A stretch of 7,024 bases of DNA from Bacillota bacterium (GTDB lineage: Bacteria; Bacillota; Clostridia; Lachnospirales; Cellulosilyticaceae). The DNA is taken from positions 1 to 7,024 of the forward strand of contig JAEWMQ010000070.1 in assembly GCA_023393125.1 (NCBI GenBank). The letters are read 5' to 3'. The notes below the pieces were generated by a model. The model made no database searches. It was not told the DNA's origin and was given only the letters and a program-made list of their open reading frames with translations. Every line of letters begins with the position of its first letter. Positions within the stretch are counted from its first letter, which is position 1. The translations under genes and the position numbers were made by a program. Below, in pieces: positions 1-6,696 of the stretch.

Positions 1-1
1 A

Positions 2-67
2 CGAATAAAAGAGAAACTAGGATGGCTGAGTCCGGTGCAATACAGACTCAGCCTCTTGGCTGCATAA
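2..67 (+). CDS. IS3-family transposase OrfB, C-terminal end only
   Basis: Reading from base 2, 21 codons end at a TAA at 65-67 and finish ...LGWLSPVQYRLSLLAA. The IKxKLxxLSPVQYR signature is the usual extreme C-terminus of the IS3-family DDE transposase (OrfB, integrase core rve domain), which cuts and joins the element's ends. The start and the catalytic DDE residues lie outside the window. The stop is about 37 bp from the terminal inverted repeat, normal spacing for this family. It is convergent with the secretion operon and functionally unrelated to it. The window boundary truncates it, so whether the complete gene is intact cannot be judged. Confidence 0.85.
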   Translation, partial: RIKEKLGWLSPVQYRLSLLAA

Positions 68-100
68 AAATAGCGAGGCAGCCAAAACTGTCTCGCTATT
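66..100 (-). terminator. Minus-strand hairpin with T-tract inside the IS end
   Basis: AATAGCGAG at 69-77 is perfectly complementary to CTCGCTATT at 92-100, giving a 9-bp stem with a 14-nt loop. Read on the minus strand the stem is followed by a run of five T (66-70), the form of an intrinsic terminator. It would stop transcription arriving from the metG/secretion side before it enters the IS. A second stem, 56-63 with 78-85, overlaps it and cannot form at the same time without a pseudoknot. A third perfect 9-bp stem, 24-32 with 45-53, lies inside the transposase codons. Confidence 0.6.
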
Positions 101-126
101 AAAGTCTAACTTTTAGGGGTCACCTC

Positions 127-163
127 AAAAAAGGACTAGAGCCTTTTTATAGACTCTAATCCT
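127..163 (-). terminator. Intrinsic terminator after the metG fragment and secretion operon
   Basis: On the minus strand AGGATTAGAG (163-154) pairs with CTCTAGTCCT (141-132), a 10-bp stem with one G-T wobble and a 12-nt loop. A run of about six T follows (132-127). It starts 12 bp after the stop codon of the metG 3' fragment. It is the only clear terminator downstream of the hlyD-like gene, so it probably ends the rtx-hlyB-hlyD transcript. It may originally have been the terminator of metG. The last base of the T-run is shared with the tip of the IS. Confidence 0.75.
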
Positions 164-175
164 CTTCTATTTCAT

Positions 176-388
176 TTATTTAACTACTGCGCCACTTACC
201 ATTTCTCCTAAAGGACCAACTGCAACTAAATTGCCGTTATCATCTGATGCACAAAGCACCATTCCTTGTGAAAGGATACCGCGAAGTTTAACTGGTTTCA
301 GGTTAGTTACAACCACTACCTTTTTACCTACAAATTGTTCTGGTGAATAGTAAGCTGCAATACCTGATACGATTTGTCTTAATATCAC
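176..388 (-). pseudogene. metG: Truncated duplicate of the metG 3' end (MetRS C-terminal tRNA-binding domain remnant)
   Basis: The frame encodes 70 residues. From RQIVSGIA (residue 4) to the final VVK it matches the last part of the OB-fold tRNA-binding domain at the C-terminus of methionyl-tRNA synthetase, with the hallmark VVVVTNLKPVKLRG...SQGM. Only about 67 codons are metG-derived; the catalytic core, the anticodon-binding domain and the first strands of the OB fold are absent. The metG similarity appears to begin near position 379, and the first three codons (GTG ATA TTA) look like junction sequence. The GTG at 386-388 lies 3 bp after the hlyD-like stop and has no convincing Shine-Dalgarno, so any translation would depend on reinitiation. 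The same 3' end is repeated at 6899-7024. I read it as a non-functional remnant; a small standalone Trbp111-like protein is an unlikely alternative because those are about 110 residues. Confidence 0.85.
177..302. repeat. Left copy of the long direct repeat flanking the secretion cassette (metG 3' end)
   Basis: This stretch repeats in the same orientation at 6899-7024, offset by 6722 bp. Aligned by eye, 177-298 is identical over 122 bp. Position 299 differs (c here, a at 7021), which is synonymous in a Leu codon, and 300-302 match again up to the window edge. Identity stops exactly inside the stop codon: TAA on this side, TAG on the other. The repeat could extend to about 379, but the matching right-hand sequence is outside the window. 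Confidence 0.95.
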
Positions 389-391
389 GCT

Positions 392-1879
392 TTATCTAAG
401 CTTAATACTTTCATCAAAGTATTTTACTAATGGTTCTAAGAAAAAAGAAATTACTTTTCTTTTTCCTGTTTTAACTTCGGTTGTCACAGTCATACCAGAT
501 GTAATACTCATCATTTTACCATCAATATTAAGTTCTGGATTGTCTATAGTAATTAACATTCTATAGACATACCCTAATTTTTCGTCTTCTACAGCATCTG
601 GACTTATGCTTTTTATTTTCCCTTCTAAAATGCCATATTTCTGATAAGAAAAGGTATCTACTTTAACACTTACCTCTTGTCCAACTTCCACAAATCCTAT
701 ATCTTTATTAGGTAAATAAGCTTCTACAACAAGAGGCGTATCATCTGGCACAATAGTCATAATCATTTCTGCAGAACTCACGACTCCTCCTAGAGTATTT
801 TTCCCCAATCCTTGAATCGTTCCTGATACAGGTGCTACTATAGTCTTATATTCTTTGCTTTTTTCAGATTTGCTTAACTGAGCCTCTAACTCAGAGATCT
901 TTTTATCTTTCTCTAGTATTGCAGTAATATCTTTTACTTGTTTATCATTTCCTACATTGTCTACAGCCAATTTGTTCATTTCAACTTCTAATTCAGTTTG
1001 TTTAATTTTTAAACTTTGGCTCTCTATCTGTGCCTTAGTCGTTGCAATTTCATTAGAAATACTATTAAGTTGTATTTGCATATCTATCGATTCTTCATTA
1101 GCTTTTGCTTGTTGAACTGCATATTCTTTTTTAGCAAGATTTAAGTTATCTAGCCTTGTTTGCCACTCCACCCTTGCAATAGCGTCCGCCTCATACAACT
1201 CTCTGTAATTCGTTTCCTCTTTTGTCAATATATCCACATTAGCTTTTATTTTATCCAATGTAATTTTCTCAACACCACCAAATTGGATTAATTTTTTATA
1301 CTCATTTTCTTTTTGAATCAATAGATTTAAATTATTATTTAGTTCATCAAGTAACCCTTTATCTATTTCTAATTGAGATTGACTTTTAGAGACTTCTATT
1401 TCTGCTGCTTGTTTCTTAAGATTATACTGTTCCTTGCTTAATTGATTAGCTTCTTTAATCGTTTTCTCAAGTTCTTCTTTCACGGAGTAATCCGAAATAT
1501 CACCTTGTAGTATATCTCTTTCTAATTTTAAGGTATCAATCTCATTTTGAATATTTTGGACGTCTATCTGATTAAGTGTTGCATCTAATTCTAGTAAAAC
1601 TTCTCCTTCTTTGACATGCTGTCCTTCATTCACATAAATAGCTTGTACAATCCCCTCATCAAAGGGCTGGATCACCTTAATGCGTCCATCTGGTACAACT
1701 TTTCCTCTAGCAGTTGCCACCATATCTACTTCTCCAAAATACATCCATACAATAGTAATTACTAAAATACTAAAAATGCTCCACATTAAAATCCTGCTAC
1801 CCGGTGCCGCTGGTGTTTCTATAAGTTCAATAGCTTCTGGTAAAAATTCATATTCAAGTCCCTTATCCTTTTTCAACAC
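392..1879 (-). CDS. hlyD: HlyD-family type I secretion membrane fusion (periplasmic adaptor) protein
   Basis: This 495-residue adaptor spans the periplasm and links the inner-membrane ABC exporter to a TolC-like outer-membrane channel. It has a short cytoplasmic N-terminus containing FLPEAIELIETP, a conserved feature of HlyD, then one membrane segment at about 29-48. The first half of a lipoyl/barrel-sandwich domain follows at about 55-100 (ARGKVVPDGRIKVIQP...VKEGEVLLELDA). A long, polar alpha-helical coiled-coil hairpin covers about 105-345, and the second lipoyl half begins at 345 (YKTIVAPVSGTIQGL). The C-terminal beta domain includes NKDIGFVEVGQEVSVKVDTF. The end, ...SIKLR, aligns with the E. 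coli HlyD C-terminus (about 478 residues), so it appears full length. The GTG start at 1877-1879 overlaps the exporter gene and lies 5 nt after AAAGGGGG (1885-1892); the next codon, TTG, is an alternative start at 8 nt. The overlap implies translational coupling. The stop is 3 bp from the metG remnant. Confidence 0.93.
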   Translation of the reverse strand: MLKKDKGLEYEFLPEAIELIETPAAPGSRILMWSIFSILVITIVWMYFGEVDMVATARGKVVPDGRIKVIQPFDEGIVQAIYVNEGQHVKEGEVLLELDATLNQIDVQNIQNEIDTLKLERDILQGDISDYSVKEELEKTIKEANQLSKEQYNLKKQAAEIEVSKSQSQLEIDKGLLDELNNNLNLLIQKENEYKKLIQFGGVEKITLDKIKANVDILTKEETNYRELYEADAIARVEWQTRLDNLNLAKKEYAVQQAKANEESIDMQIQLNSISNEIATTKAQIESQSLKIKQTELEVEMNKLAVDNVGNDKQVKDITAILEKDKKISELEAQLSKSEKSKEYKTIVAPVSGTIQGLGKNTLGGVVSSAEMIMTIVPDDTPLVVEAYLPNKDIGFVEVGQEVSVKVDTFSYQKYGILEGKIKSISPDAVEDEKLGYVYRMLITIDNPELNIDGKMMSITSGMTVTTEVKTGKRKVISFFLEPLVKYFDESIKLR

Positions 1880-4029
1880 ACTTGCCCCCTTTGCTGTTGG
1901 CTATGTAAGTAATAATATAAGCCTTTTCTACTTAAAAGTTCTTCCTGTGTACCATATTCAACAAGTTGTCCTTTGTCAATAGCCATGATTCTGTCTGCAT
2001 CTTTTAATGTTGATAATCTATGAGCAATAATAAGCACTGTTCTATTTTTACAAATCATTTTAAGATTATTTTGAATAATACTTTCCGATTCATAATCAAG
2101 AGCTGAAGTTGCTTCATCAAAAATCAGAATTCTAGGATTAGTTAACAATGCTCTCGCAATAGCCAGCCTTTGCTTTTGTCCCCCTGATAAGCCAGTTCCT
2201 TTTTCCCCGATCATGGTATCATAACCTTCTGGAAATTCCAAAATAAACTCATGTGCTCCTGCAATTTTAGCAACCCTAATGACATCTTCCATACTACTTC
2301 CTGGACTATGAATACAAATATTTTCTTTTATTGATGCATTAAACATAAAGTTTTCCTGTAACACTACACCTATTTGTCTTCTAAGCCAAGCTGTGTCTGT
2401 TAATGCCACATCAATGCCATCGATGAGAATTTTTCCAGATTCAATTACATATAAACGCTGGATAAGCTTAGATAAAGTACTTTTTCCCGAACCACTTCTA
2501 CCAACAATCCCCACAACCGTTCCTGGTTCTATTTCAAAAGACATATCCCTTATTACTTCTGCTGCATCAATTCTATATCTAAACTTCACTTTTTCAAAAC
2601 GAATATGCCCCTTAATATTAGGTAACCTTGTTTTAGATGAGTCCATGGAAGGTTCTGGCACAGTATTAAAAATATCTCCTAATCTTTTTATAGAAATACT
2701 CGTTTGTTGCAACTGCTGCCACATTTGTACAATTCTTAACACTGGCCCACTCACGCTGCTTGATAGCATCCTAAAAGTGATGAATTGTCCAACCGTAAGA
2801 CTTCCTGTCATTACTAGAGTTGCTCCATACCACAAAATAATCAGATTAAATACCTTCTGCACAAATTGAGCTACCGCATTAGAGCCTCCTCCTAATATTG
2901 CGGTTTTATAGTTTGCTTTTGTTGACTGTGCTAAGAGATTTTCCCATTTCTTCTGTACGTTAGGTTCTAATGCAAAAGATTTTATGGTTTGTACACCTGT
3001 CACCGCCTCCACCATATAGGATTGTGATTCCGCTCCACATCTAAACTTTGCTTCTAATCGTTCTCTAAATAGCGGTGTTATAAAAGCTGATATTGCAGCA
3101 AATATAGGTAAAGAACCTATTACAATCCATGTTAAGTTAGTGCTATATAACATCATTACCCCGATATAAATTGCAATAAATGCTACATCTATTATAGAGG
3201 TTAATGGTGCGCCTGTTAAAAATTGACGTATGTTTTCCACTTCTCTTACGCGCGCAATAGTATCACCTACTCGCCTGGATTCGAAGTATCTCAATGGCAA
3301 CGAAAAAAGATGGTTTGATAACCTAGCACCTAGCATCACATCTATTTTGCTTGTAGTGTGGGTGAATATATAGGTTCTCACTATACTCATTATTAGTTCA
3401 AAAACACAAATAACACCTAATGCAAATACTAGTACATTAAGTGTAGACATACTATTATGTACTAGCACCTTATCAATAACCACTTGCATCATAATAGGTG
3501 TAAACAATCCGAATATTTGTAATGTTAATGCCGCAACCAATACCTCTATCAACGCCTTTTTATATTTAACAACACTAGGCAAAAACCATTTTAATCCAAA
3601 TGATTGATTCTTATGTAAAACCTCTCTAGTTGCAAAAAGAATAATCCTATTATTCCATATCTCTATAAAATCCTCTTTCTTCATCACTTCCGGCGTAGAT
3701 TTCCCAGGATACAACACTAACAACTTTTCCTCTTGCACTTGAGCTACAATCAAAAATCCTCCCTCTTTACTCTCAGCAATTAAAGGTAACCTCATTTTTT
3801 TCATGCGCTCTATAGATATTTGTGTTGCTTTTGCTTTAAGTTTAAATTGTTTCGCTACACGTAGAATATCTATTTCTTCCATAAGTCTTCCATGTAATGC
3901 AATATTATGCCTTATTTGTTCAGGATCAGCATTAATCCCATGAAATCTCGCTATAGTAATAAAAGCACTTAAACCCTCATCAAACTTTTTCGACTTCTCA
4001 TTATACATTTGTTCTTCTGTTTCTTCCAT
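1873..4029 (-). CDS. hlyB: HlyB-type type I secretion ABC transporter (permease-ATPase with C39-like domain)
   Basis: This 718-residue inner-membrane exporter has close to the length of E. coli HlyB (about 707) and resembles it throughout. Residues about 14-135 form a C39-peptidase-like domain in which the catalytic positions are lost: Glu18 stands where C39 peptidases have Cys (DEG versus DCG), Gly91 replaces the His, and Tyr107 the Asp. It should therefore bind substrate rather than cleave a leader. The transmembrane domain is at about 150-430, with HlyB-like stretches FGLFTPIMMQVVIDKVLVH and RYFESRRVGDTIARVRE. The ATPase has Walker A GRSGSGKST (510-518), Q-loop Gln558, signature LSGGQ (614-618), Walker B ILIFDEATSALD (634-645) and H-loop His670, so it looks active. 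The ATG is preceded by GAGGGAG at 4037-4043 with a 7-nt gap, supporting this start over the internal Met8. It is second in the operon, 94 bp after its presumed substrate gene, and overlaps the adaptor gene by 7 bp. Confidence 0.95.
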   Translation of the reverse strand: MEETEEQMYNEKSKKFDEGLSAFITIARFHGINADPEQIRHNIALHGRLMEEIDILRVAKQFKLKAKATQISIERMKKMRLPLIAESKEGGFLIVAQVQEEKLLVLYPGKSTPEVMKKEDFIEIWNNRIILFATREVLHKNQSFGLKWFLPSVVKYKKALIEVLVAALTLQIFGLFTPIMMQVVIDKVLVHNSMSTLNVLVFALGVICVFELIMSIVRTYIFTHTTSKIDVMLGARLSNHLFSLPLRYFESRRVGDTIARVREVENIRQFLTGAPLTSIIDVAFIAIYIGVMMLYSTNLTWIVIGSLPIFAAISAFITPLFRERLEAKFRCGAESQSYMVEAVTGVQTIKSFALEPNVQKKWENLLAQSTKANYKTAILGGGSNAVAQFVQKVFNLIILWYGATLVMTGSLTVGQFITFRMLSSSVSGPVLRIVQMWQQLQQTSISIKRLGDIFNTVPEPSMDSSKTRLPNIKGHIRFEKVKFRYRIDAAEVIRDMSFEIEPGTVVGIVGRSGSGKSTLSKLIQRLYVIESGKILIDGIDVALTDTAWLRRQIGVVLQENFMFNASIKENICIHSPGSSMEDVIRVAKIAGAHEFILEFPEGYDTMIGEKGTGLSGGQKQRLAIARALLTNPRILIFDEATSALDYESESIIQNNLKMICKNRTVLIIAHRLSTLKDADRIMAIDKGQLVEYGTQEELLSRKGLYYYLHSQQQRGQVC

Positions 4030-4059
4030 ATGTATACTCCCTCTAATAAATTTCGTTAT

Positions 4060-4101
4060 AATAACCTAGTAGAATACTATTAAGTATTCTACTAGGTTAT
4101 T
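4060..4101 (-). promoter_or_regulatory. Perfect 19-bp hairpin between rtx and exporter genes (attenuator or mRNA stabiliser)
   Basis: Bases 4060-4078 and 4083-4101 are perfect inverted repeats separated by the 4-nt loop ATTA. The hairpin begins about 22 nt after the rtx stop and ends 30 nt before the exporter start codon. On the minus strand the sequence after the stem is TATAACGAAATTT, which lacks a continuous T-run, so this is at best a leaky terminator. The likely effect is partial termination or protection of the rtx mRNA 3' end, giving more secreted protein than transporter. No separate promoter is evident between hairpin and exporter gene. The structure is seen; the role is inferred. 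Confidence 0.7.
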
Positions 4102-4123
4102 TATCCTTCCATGCATACAAATT

Positions 4124-6691
4124 TTAAATGGTTGGAACCACCCAAAATTGGTTAAGTATTTCACTCGCTCCATTATTCTCATCTTTACTTAAGTCATTCC
4201 ATGACATTCCCTTTTCAGCTTCAAATGAAGCCATGGCTTGAATAAGTTGATCAACTTGTGTATTAACCAAAGTAGTATCATCATTTAGCTTAATTTGTTC
4301 AATTTGATTAATTTCGTTGCTGTACCAAGATTGAATAGTAATTTTATCTCCTGATTTAATATTTCCAACTACAAGGTCATTCCCTTGCTTAGCAAATAAT
4401 AAATCTATTACTTTTATATCTTCTCCAAACTTAATGCTATCTTCTCCTAATGAGTCTACTATTACATCTTTTCCATCACAAACATTAAAGATATAGGTAT
4501 CATTTCCTACTCCTCCCTCTAGATAGTCATCTCCTTTTCCTCCCTCTAGATAGTCATCTCCACTATAGGCATAGAGCTTATCATTTCCTCCATATCCATA
4601 AATGCTTTGATTTACTGGAGACTTTGCATCATCATGTGCTAAGATAGTTTCTCCATTTTCTGTCCCTTCTAGTTTTGCTATCTTTTTCATGATATCTTCT
4701 ACTGTCCATTTAGTTCCATCTACAAAGTTGATCTGTTCTACCTTATAGTCACTAGAATGAAAATAATTTCCTATTGTCACTTGGTCGCCTGTTGCTGTTC
4801 CTTCTGCATCTTTCAGCATCAATACAAGATCATTACCACTTCTAGTTACCTTTACTTTATCCGCTTCTATTCCTTCTCCAAACTTAATGCTATCCTCTCC
4901 TGATGACTCTTCTATTACATCCTTTCCATCACCTACATTAAAGATATAGGTATCATTTCCTGCTCCTCCCTCTAGATAGTCATCTCCTTTTCCTCCTATT
5001 AGGATATCGTCACCCTCTTGTCCTCTTATTCTCTCTTCTAAATTAGTCCCTTTTATTACATCATCTGTAGATGTTCCCATAGTAGAGCCTATACTTAAAT
5101 CTATAAAATTCATTTCAAGACTTTTACTAGTCCAAAGCGAACAATAATCTTTAATTTCCCGCTCATCAGATATAATAGCTATACTTTGAAAAATATTAGC
5201 TAATGTTACCGTATTATATAGTTCATACATTTTTGCAACTTCCCTAAATTCATCTATAATTCCAATATCATATCCTGATTTTAGCTTATCATTGATACGT
5301 ACAGCTATTGCAACAAAGTTATCATATATACCTTTTGTATTGCCTTCTTCATCCTTAACTATTATTTTAGGACTATAATTAAATATTTCACTAAAAATAG
5401 ACTGAATAACTAATTGCCTATTTACAATTTGCTTTATCGCATTATAATTATTATTTAACTTATTAATAGAAACTGAATAATCTAAAAGCCCTGTATATGG
5501 CATCCCTAATGCTTGTTCTAATACAACTACTTTTTTAATATCTATTAGCTGGCTTTCCCTTCCAATAATCTTTTCTATATTACTGGCATCTGCCCATGTA
5601 TATAAAATTTCATCTAATATTTTCCCTCTTACTATACTGCTTTTCTCTTCAATATATTTCTCAACCAATTCTTTTAACTCATAATTGCTTTGCATACTAA
5701 ATCGTAACGATTCTAACTTTCCCATGCCCATAACTTCTGGCAATGCTAGCAACTCTTCATCCGGTACTATGTCACTTATATGTAATTGAGGATTTGTATT
5801 TAACCATATTTCATTAGTCTTCATATCTCCTACTTCTGTTAAGACATCTCCACTGCCTGTTATTATGCTCCCATCTTCAAATTCCACATAAGCAGTTTCT
5901 TGTTGTAATGCAATATCCTTTATTCCTAATTGTTTTAAAGAATATAATTCCTCTTCTTGCGAAATTGCATCACCATTACTATCTATCCATACTTTAATCT
6001 CAGTATATGTACTATCATCTTGGTTAATAATTCCATCATTATTTGTATCTAATTCAGCCAATGCTTCATAACCATCTTTAGCTCTACTACCATCTACAAG
6101 TATAGTACTATCTCCAAATAATTCTCCCCCATTATCTATTTTTCCATTATTATTAATATCTCTAACCAGTATTCCATCTTTATCTCCAATCCAAGATGTA
6201 TATTCTTTTTTCCCGTCATTATTTAAATCGAAAAAAACTTTATTTCCTAATAATTCAACCCCATCATTATCTAAATCTATTACAAGAGGATCTACTGGCC
6301 TTCTAGTATTGTTTGTATCATTTTGATTTTGTTGAGTGGCATCATAATTCGCTTGTTCTTTAGGAGTAGCAAATCTTGGATAGAAAGGATCTTCTCCTGC
6401 TTCTTCCATCTGCCTATTCTTTTCATCAGCTAAGTCGTCAAAAGTATCTATACCAAAATCTAATACATTTCCACCCGCATCAACTATCACTTCTATTATT
6501 GGTCCAACTATAGTATATCCTCCTAAATCCTTTATTGGATCTCCCATTGAATCATAGACATCAGTTGCATTCTCGCTAGTAATTTCTTCCCCATTTCGAC
6601 ACATATCAACAAGATCTTTTAAGTTACTAGCCTTATCTATGTCATCCTTTATTTCATCATATTTTTCTTTCCCATCTAATAAGCTTCCCAT
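4124..6691 (-). CDS. RTX-type calcium-binding protein, probable substrate of the adjacent type I exporter
   Basis: This 855-residue acidic protein has no N-terminal signal peptide. Residues 1-133 are not recognised. At 134-262 lies a calcium-loop region of a kind common in FrpA/FrpC-like RTX proteins, with DLDNDG, DLNNDG, DINNNG, DTNNDG and DSNGD loops and the motif NGGELFGD. Residues about 316-400 (LPEVMGMGKLESLR ... EILYTWADASN) resemble a helical region also found between these loops and the repeats in other RTX proteins. Residues 420-535 are unassigned. RTX nonapeptides of the GGxGxDxUx type occur at about 543-582 and 693-733. Each block is followed by a haemolysin-type calcium-binding related domain (SIKFGE...GNDLV...VEQI). 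The tail, VDQLIQAMASF...ILNQFWV, is like the C-terminus of many type I substrates and probably holds the secretion signal. There is no obvious pore-forming segment and no hlyC nearby, so it need not be a haemolysin. Its activity is unknown. The start is supported by AGAGGA 5 nt upstream. Confidence 0.9.
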   Translation of the reverse strand: MGSLLDGKEKYDEIKDDIDKASNLKDLVDMCRNGEEITSENATDVYDSMGDPIKDLGGYTIVGPIIEVIVDAGGNVLDFGIDTFDDLADEKNRQMEEAGEDPFYPRFATPKEQANYDATQQNQNDTNNTRRPVDPLVIDLDNDGVELLGNKVFFDLNNDGKKEYTSWIGDKDGILVRDINNNGKIDNGGELFGDSTILVDGSRAKDGYEALAELDTNNDGIINQDDSTYTEIKVWIDSNGDAISQEEELYSLKQLGIKDIALQQETAYVEFEDGSIITGSGDVLTEVGDMKTNEIWLNTNPQLHISDIVPDEELLALPEVMGMGKLESLRFSMQSNYELKELVEKYIEEKSSIVRGKILDEILYTWADASNIEKIIGRESQLIDIKKVVVLEQALGMPYTGLLDYSVSINKLNNNYNAIKQIVNRQLVIQSIFSEIFNYSPKIIVKDEEGNTKGIYDNFVAIAVRINDKLKSGYDIGIIDEFREVAKMYELYNTVTLANIFQSIAIISDEREIKDYCSLWTSKSLEMNFIDLSIGSTMGTSTDDVIKGTNLEERIRGQEGDDILIGGKGDDYLEGGAGNDTYIFNVGDGKDVIEESSGEDSIKFGEGIEADKVKVTRSGNDLVLMLKDAEGTATGDQVTIGNYFHSSDYKVEQINFVDGTKWTVEDIMKKIAKLEGTENGETILAHDDAKSPVNQSIYGYGGNDKLYAYSGDDYLEGGKGDDYLEGGVGNDTYIFNVCDGKDVIVDSLGEDSIKFGEDIKVIDLLFAKQGNDLVVGNIKSGDKITIQSWYSNEINQIEQIKLNDDTTLVNTQVDQLIQAMASFEAEKGMSWNDLSKDENNGASEILNQFWVVPTI
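4421..4543. repeat. Internal rtx duplication, copy nearer the 3' end
   Basis: This encodes residues 717-757 and matches 4874-4996 at 115 of 123 bases, counted by eye. It covers the end of an RTX nonapeptide block and the start of the related domain. Within it Gly587 of the other copy has become Cys738 (FNVCDGKD versus FNVGDGKD), unusual because RTX proteins are generally poor in cysteine. Confidence 0.9.
4512..4561. repeat. Tandem 27-bp repeat encoding consecutive RTX nonapeptides
   Basis: A 27-bp unit beginning CCTCCCTCTAGATAGTC at 4512 is followed by a second copy from 4539 that is identical for 23 bases. One unit equals one nonapeptide (GDDYLEGGx), so gain or loss of a unit would add or remove one calcium-binding turn while keeping the frame. 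Confidence 0.85.
4874..4996. repeat. Internal rtx duplication, copy nearer the 5' end
   Basis: This encodes residues 566-606 and is the partner of 4421-4543, at an offset of 453 bp. The two differ at eight bases and five residues. The spacing corresponds to one whole RTX-plus-related-domain module (151 residues), so the C-terminal half of the protein looks like a duplicated module. The strongest retained identity lies over the nonapeptides. Confidence 0.9.
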
Positions 6692-6696
6692 ACTAT

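Larger units (their letters stand above)
1..127 (+). mobile_element. Right end of an IS3-family (IS150-like) insertion sequence, partial
   Basis: The + strand begins inside the last codons of an IS3-type transposase. A short non-coding tail follows, and then a sequence at about 104-127 whose reverse complement starts TGAGGTGACCCC and continues TAAAAGTTAGAC. I recognise this as the kind of terminal inverted repeat found on IS150-group elements. The element therefore ends at the CA at 126-127, and most of it lies left of the window. The matching left end and target duplication cannot be seen. The tip falls directly against the A-run (T-tract on the minus strand) of the terminator for the metG fragment. 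The family assignment rests on transposase C-terminus plus terminal repeat together; the subgroup is from memory. Confidence 0.85.

Noticed and set aside
24..53. Perfect 9-bp inverted repeat as a possible stand-alone RNA element or terminator
   Set aside because: It falls inside the transposase C-terminal codons (LSPVQYRLS) and has no T-run directly after the stem on either strand, so it is more simply part of the IS coding end.
176..388. Stand-alone tRNA-binding (Trbp111-like) protein gene
   Set aside because: It lacks the first strands of the OB fold, has no ribosome binding site, and is a near-exact copy of the metG 3' end at the other side of the cassette.
1680..1982. 100-codon + strand open frame
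   Set aside because: It lies antisense across the start of the hlyD-like gene and the end of the exporter gene, both clearly real, and encodes nothing recognisable.
2393..2869. 158-codon + strand open frame
   Set aside because: It is antisense to the ATPase domain and last transmembrane segments of the exporter, with no ribosome binding site or family resemblance; a shadow of the minus-strand gene.
4060..4101. Transposon-end or protein-binding palindrome
   Set aside because: Position between a stop codon and the next ribosome binding site and the 4-nt loop favour an RNA hairpin; no terminal-repeat motif or target duplication was seen.
4500..5040. CRISPR-like array suggested by repeated short units
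   Set aside because: The repeats are in-frame 27-bp nonapeptide codons within an open reading frame, without unique spacers of constant length.
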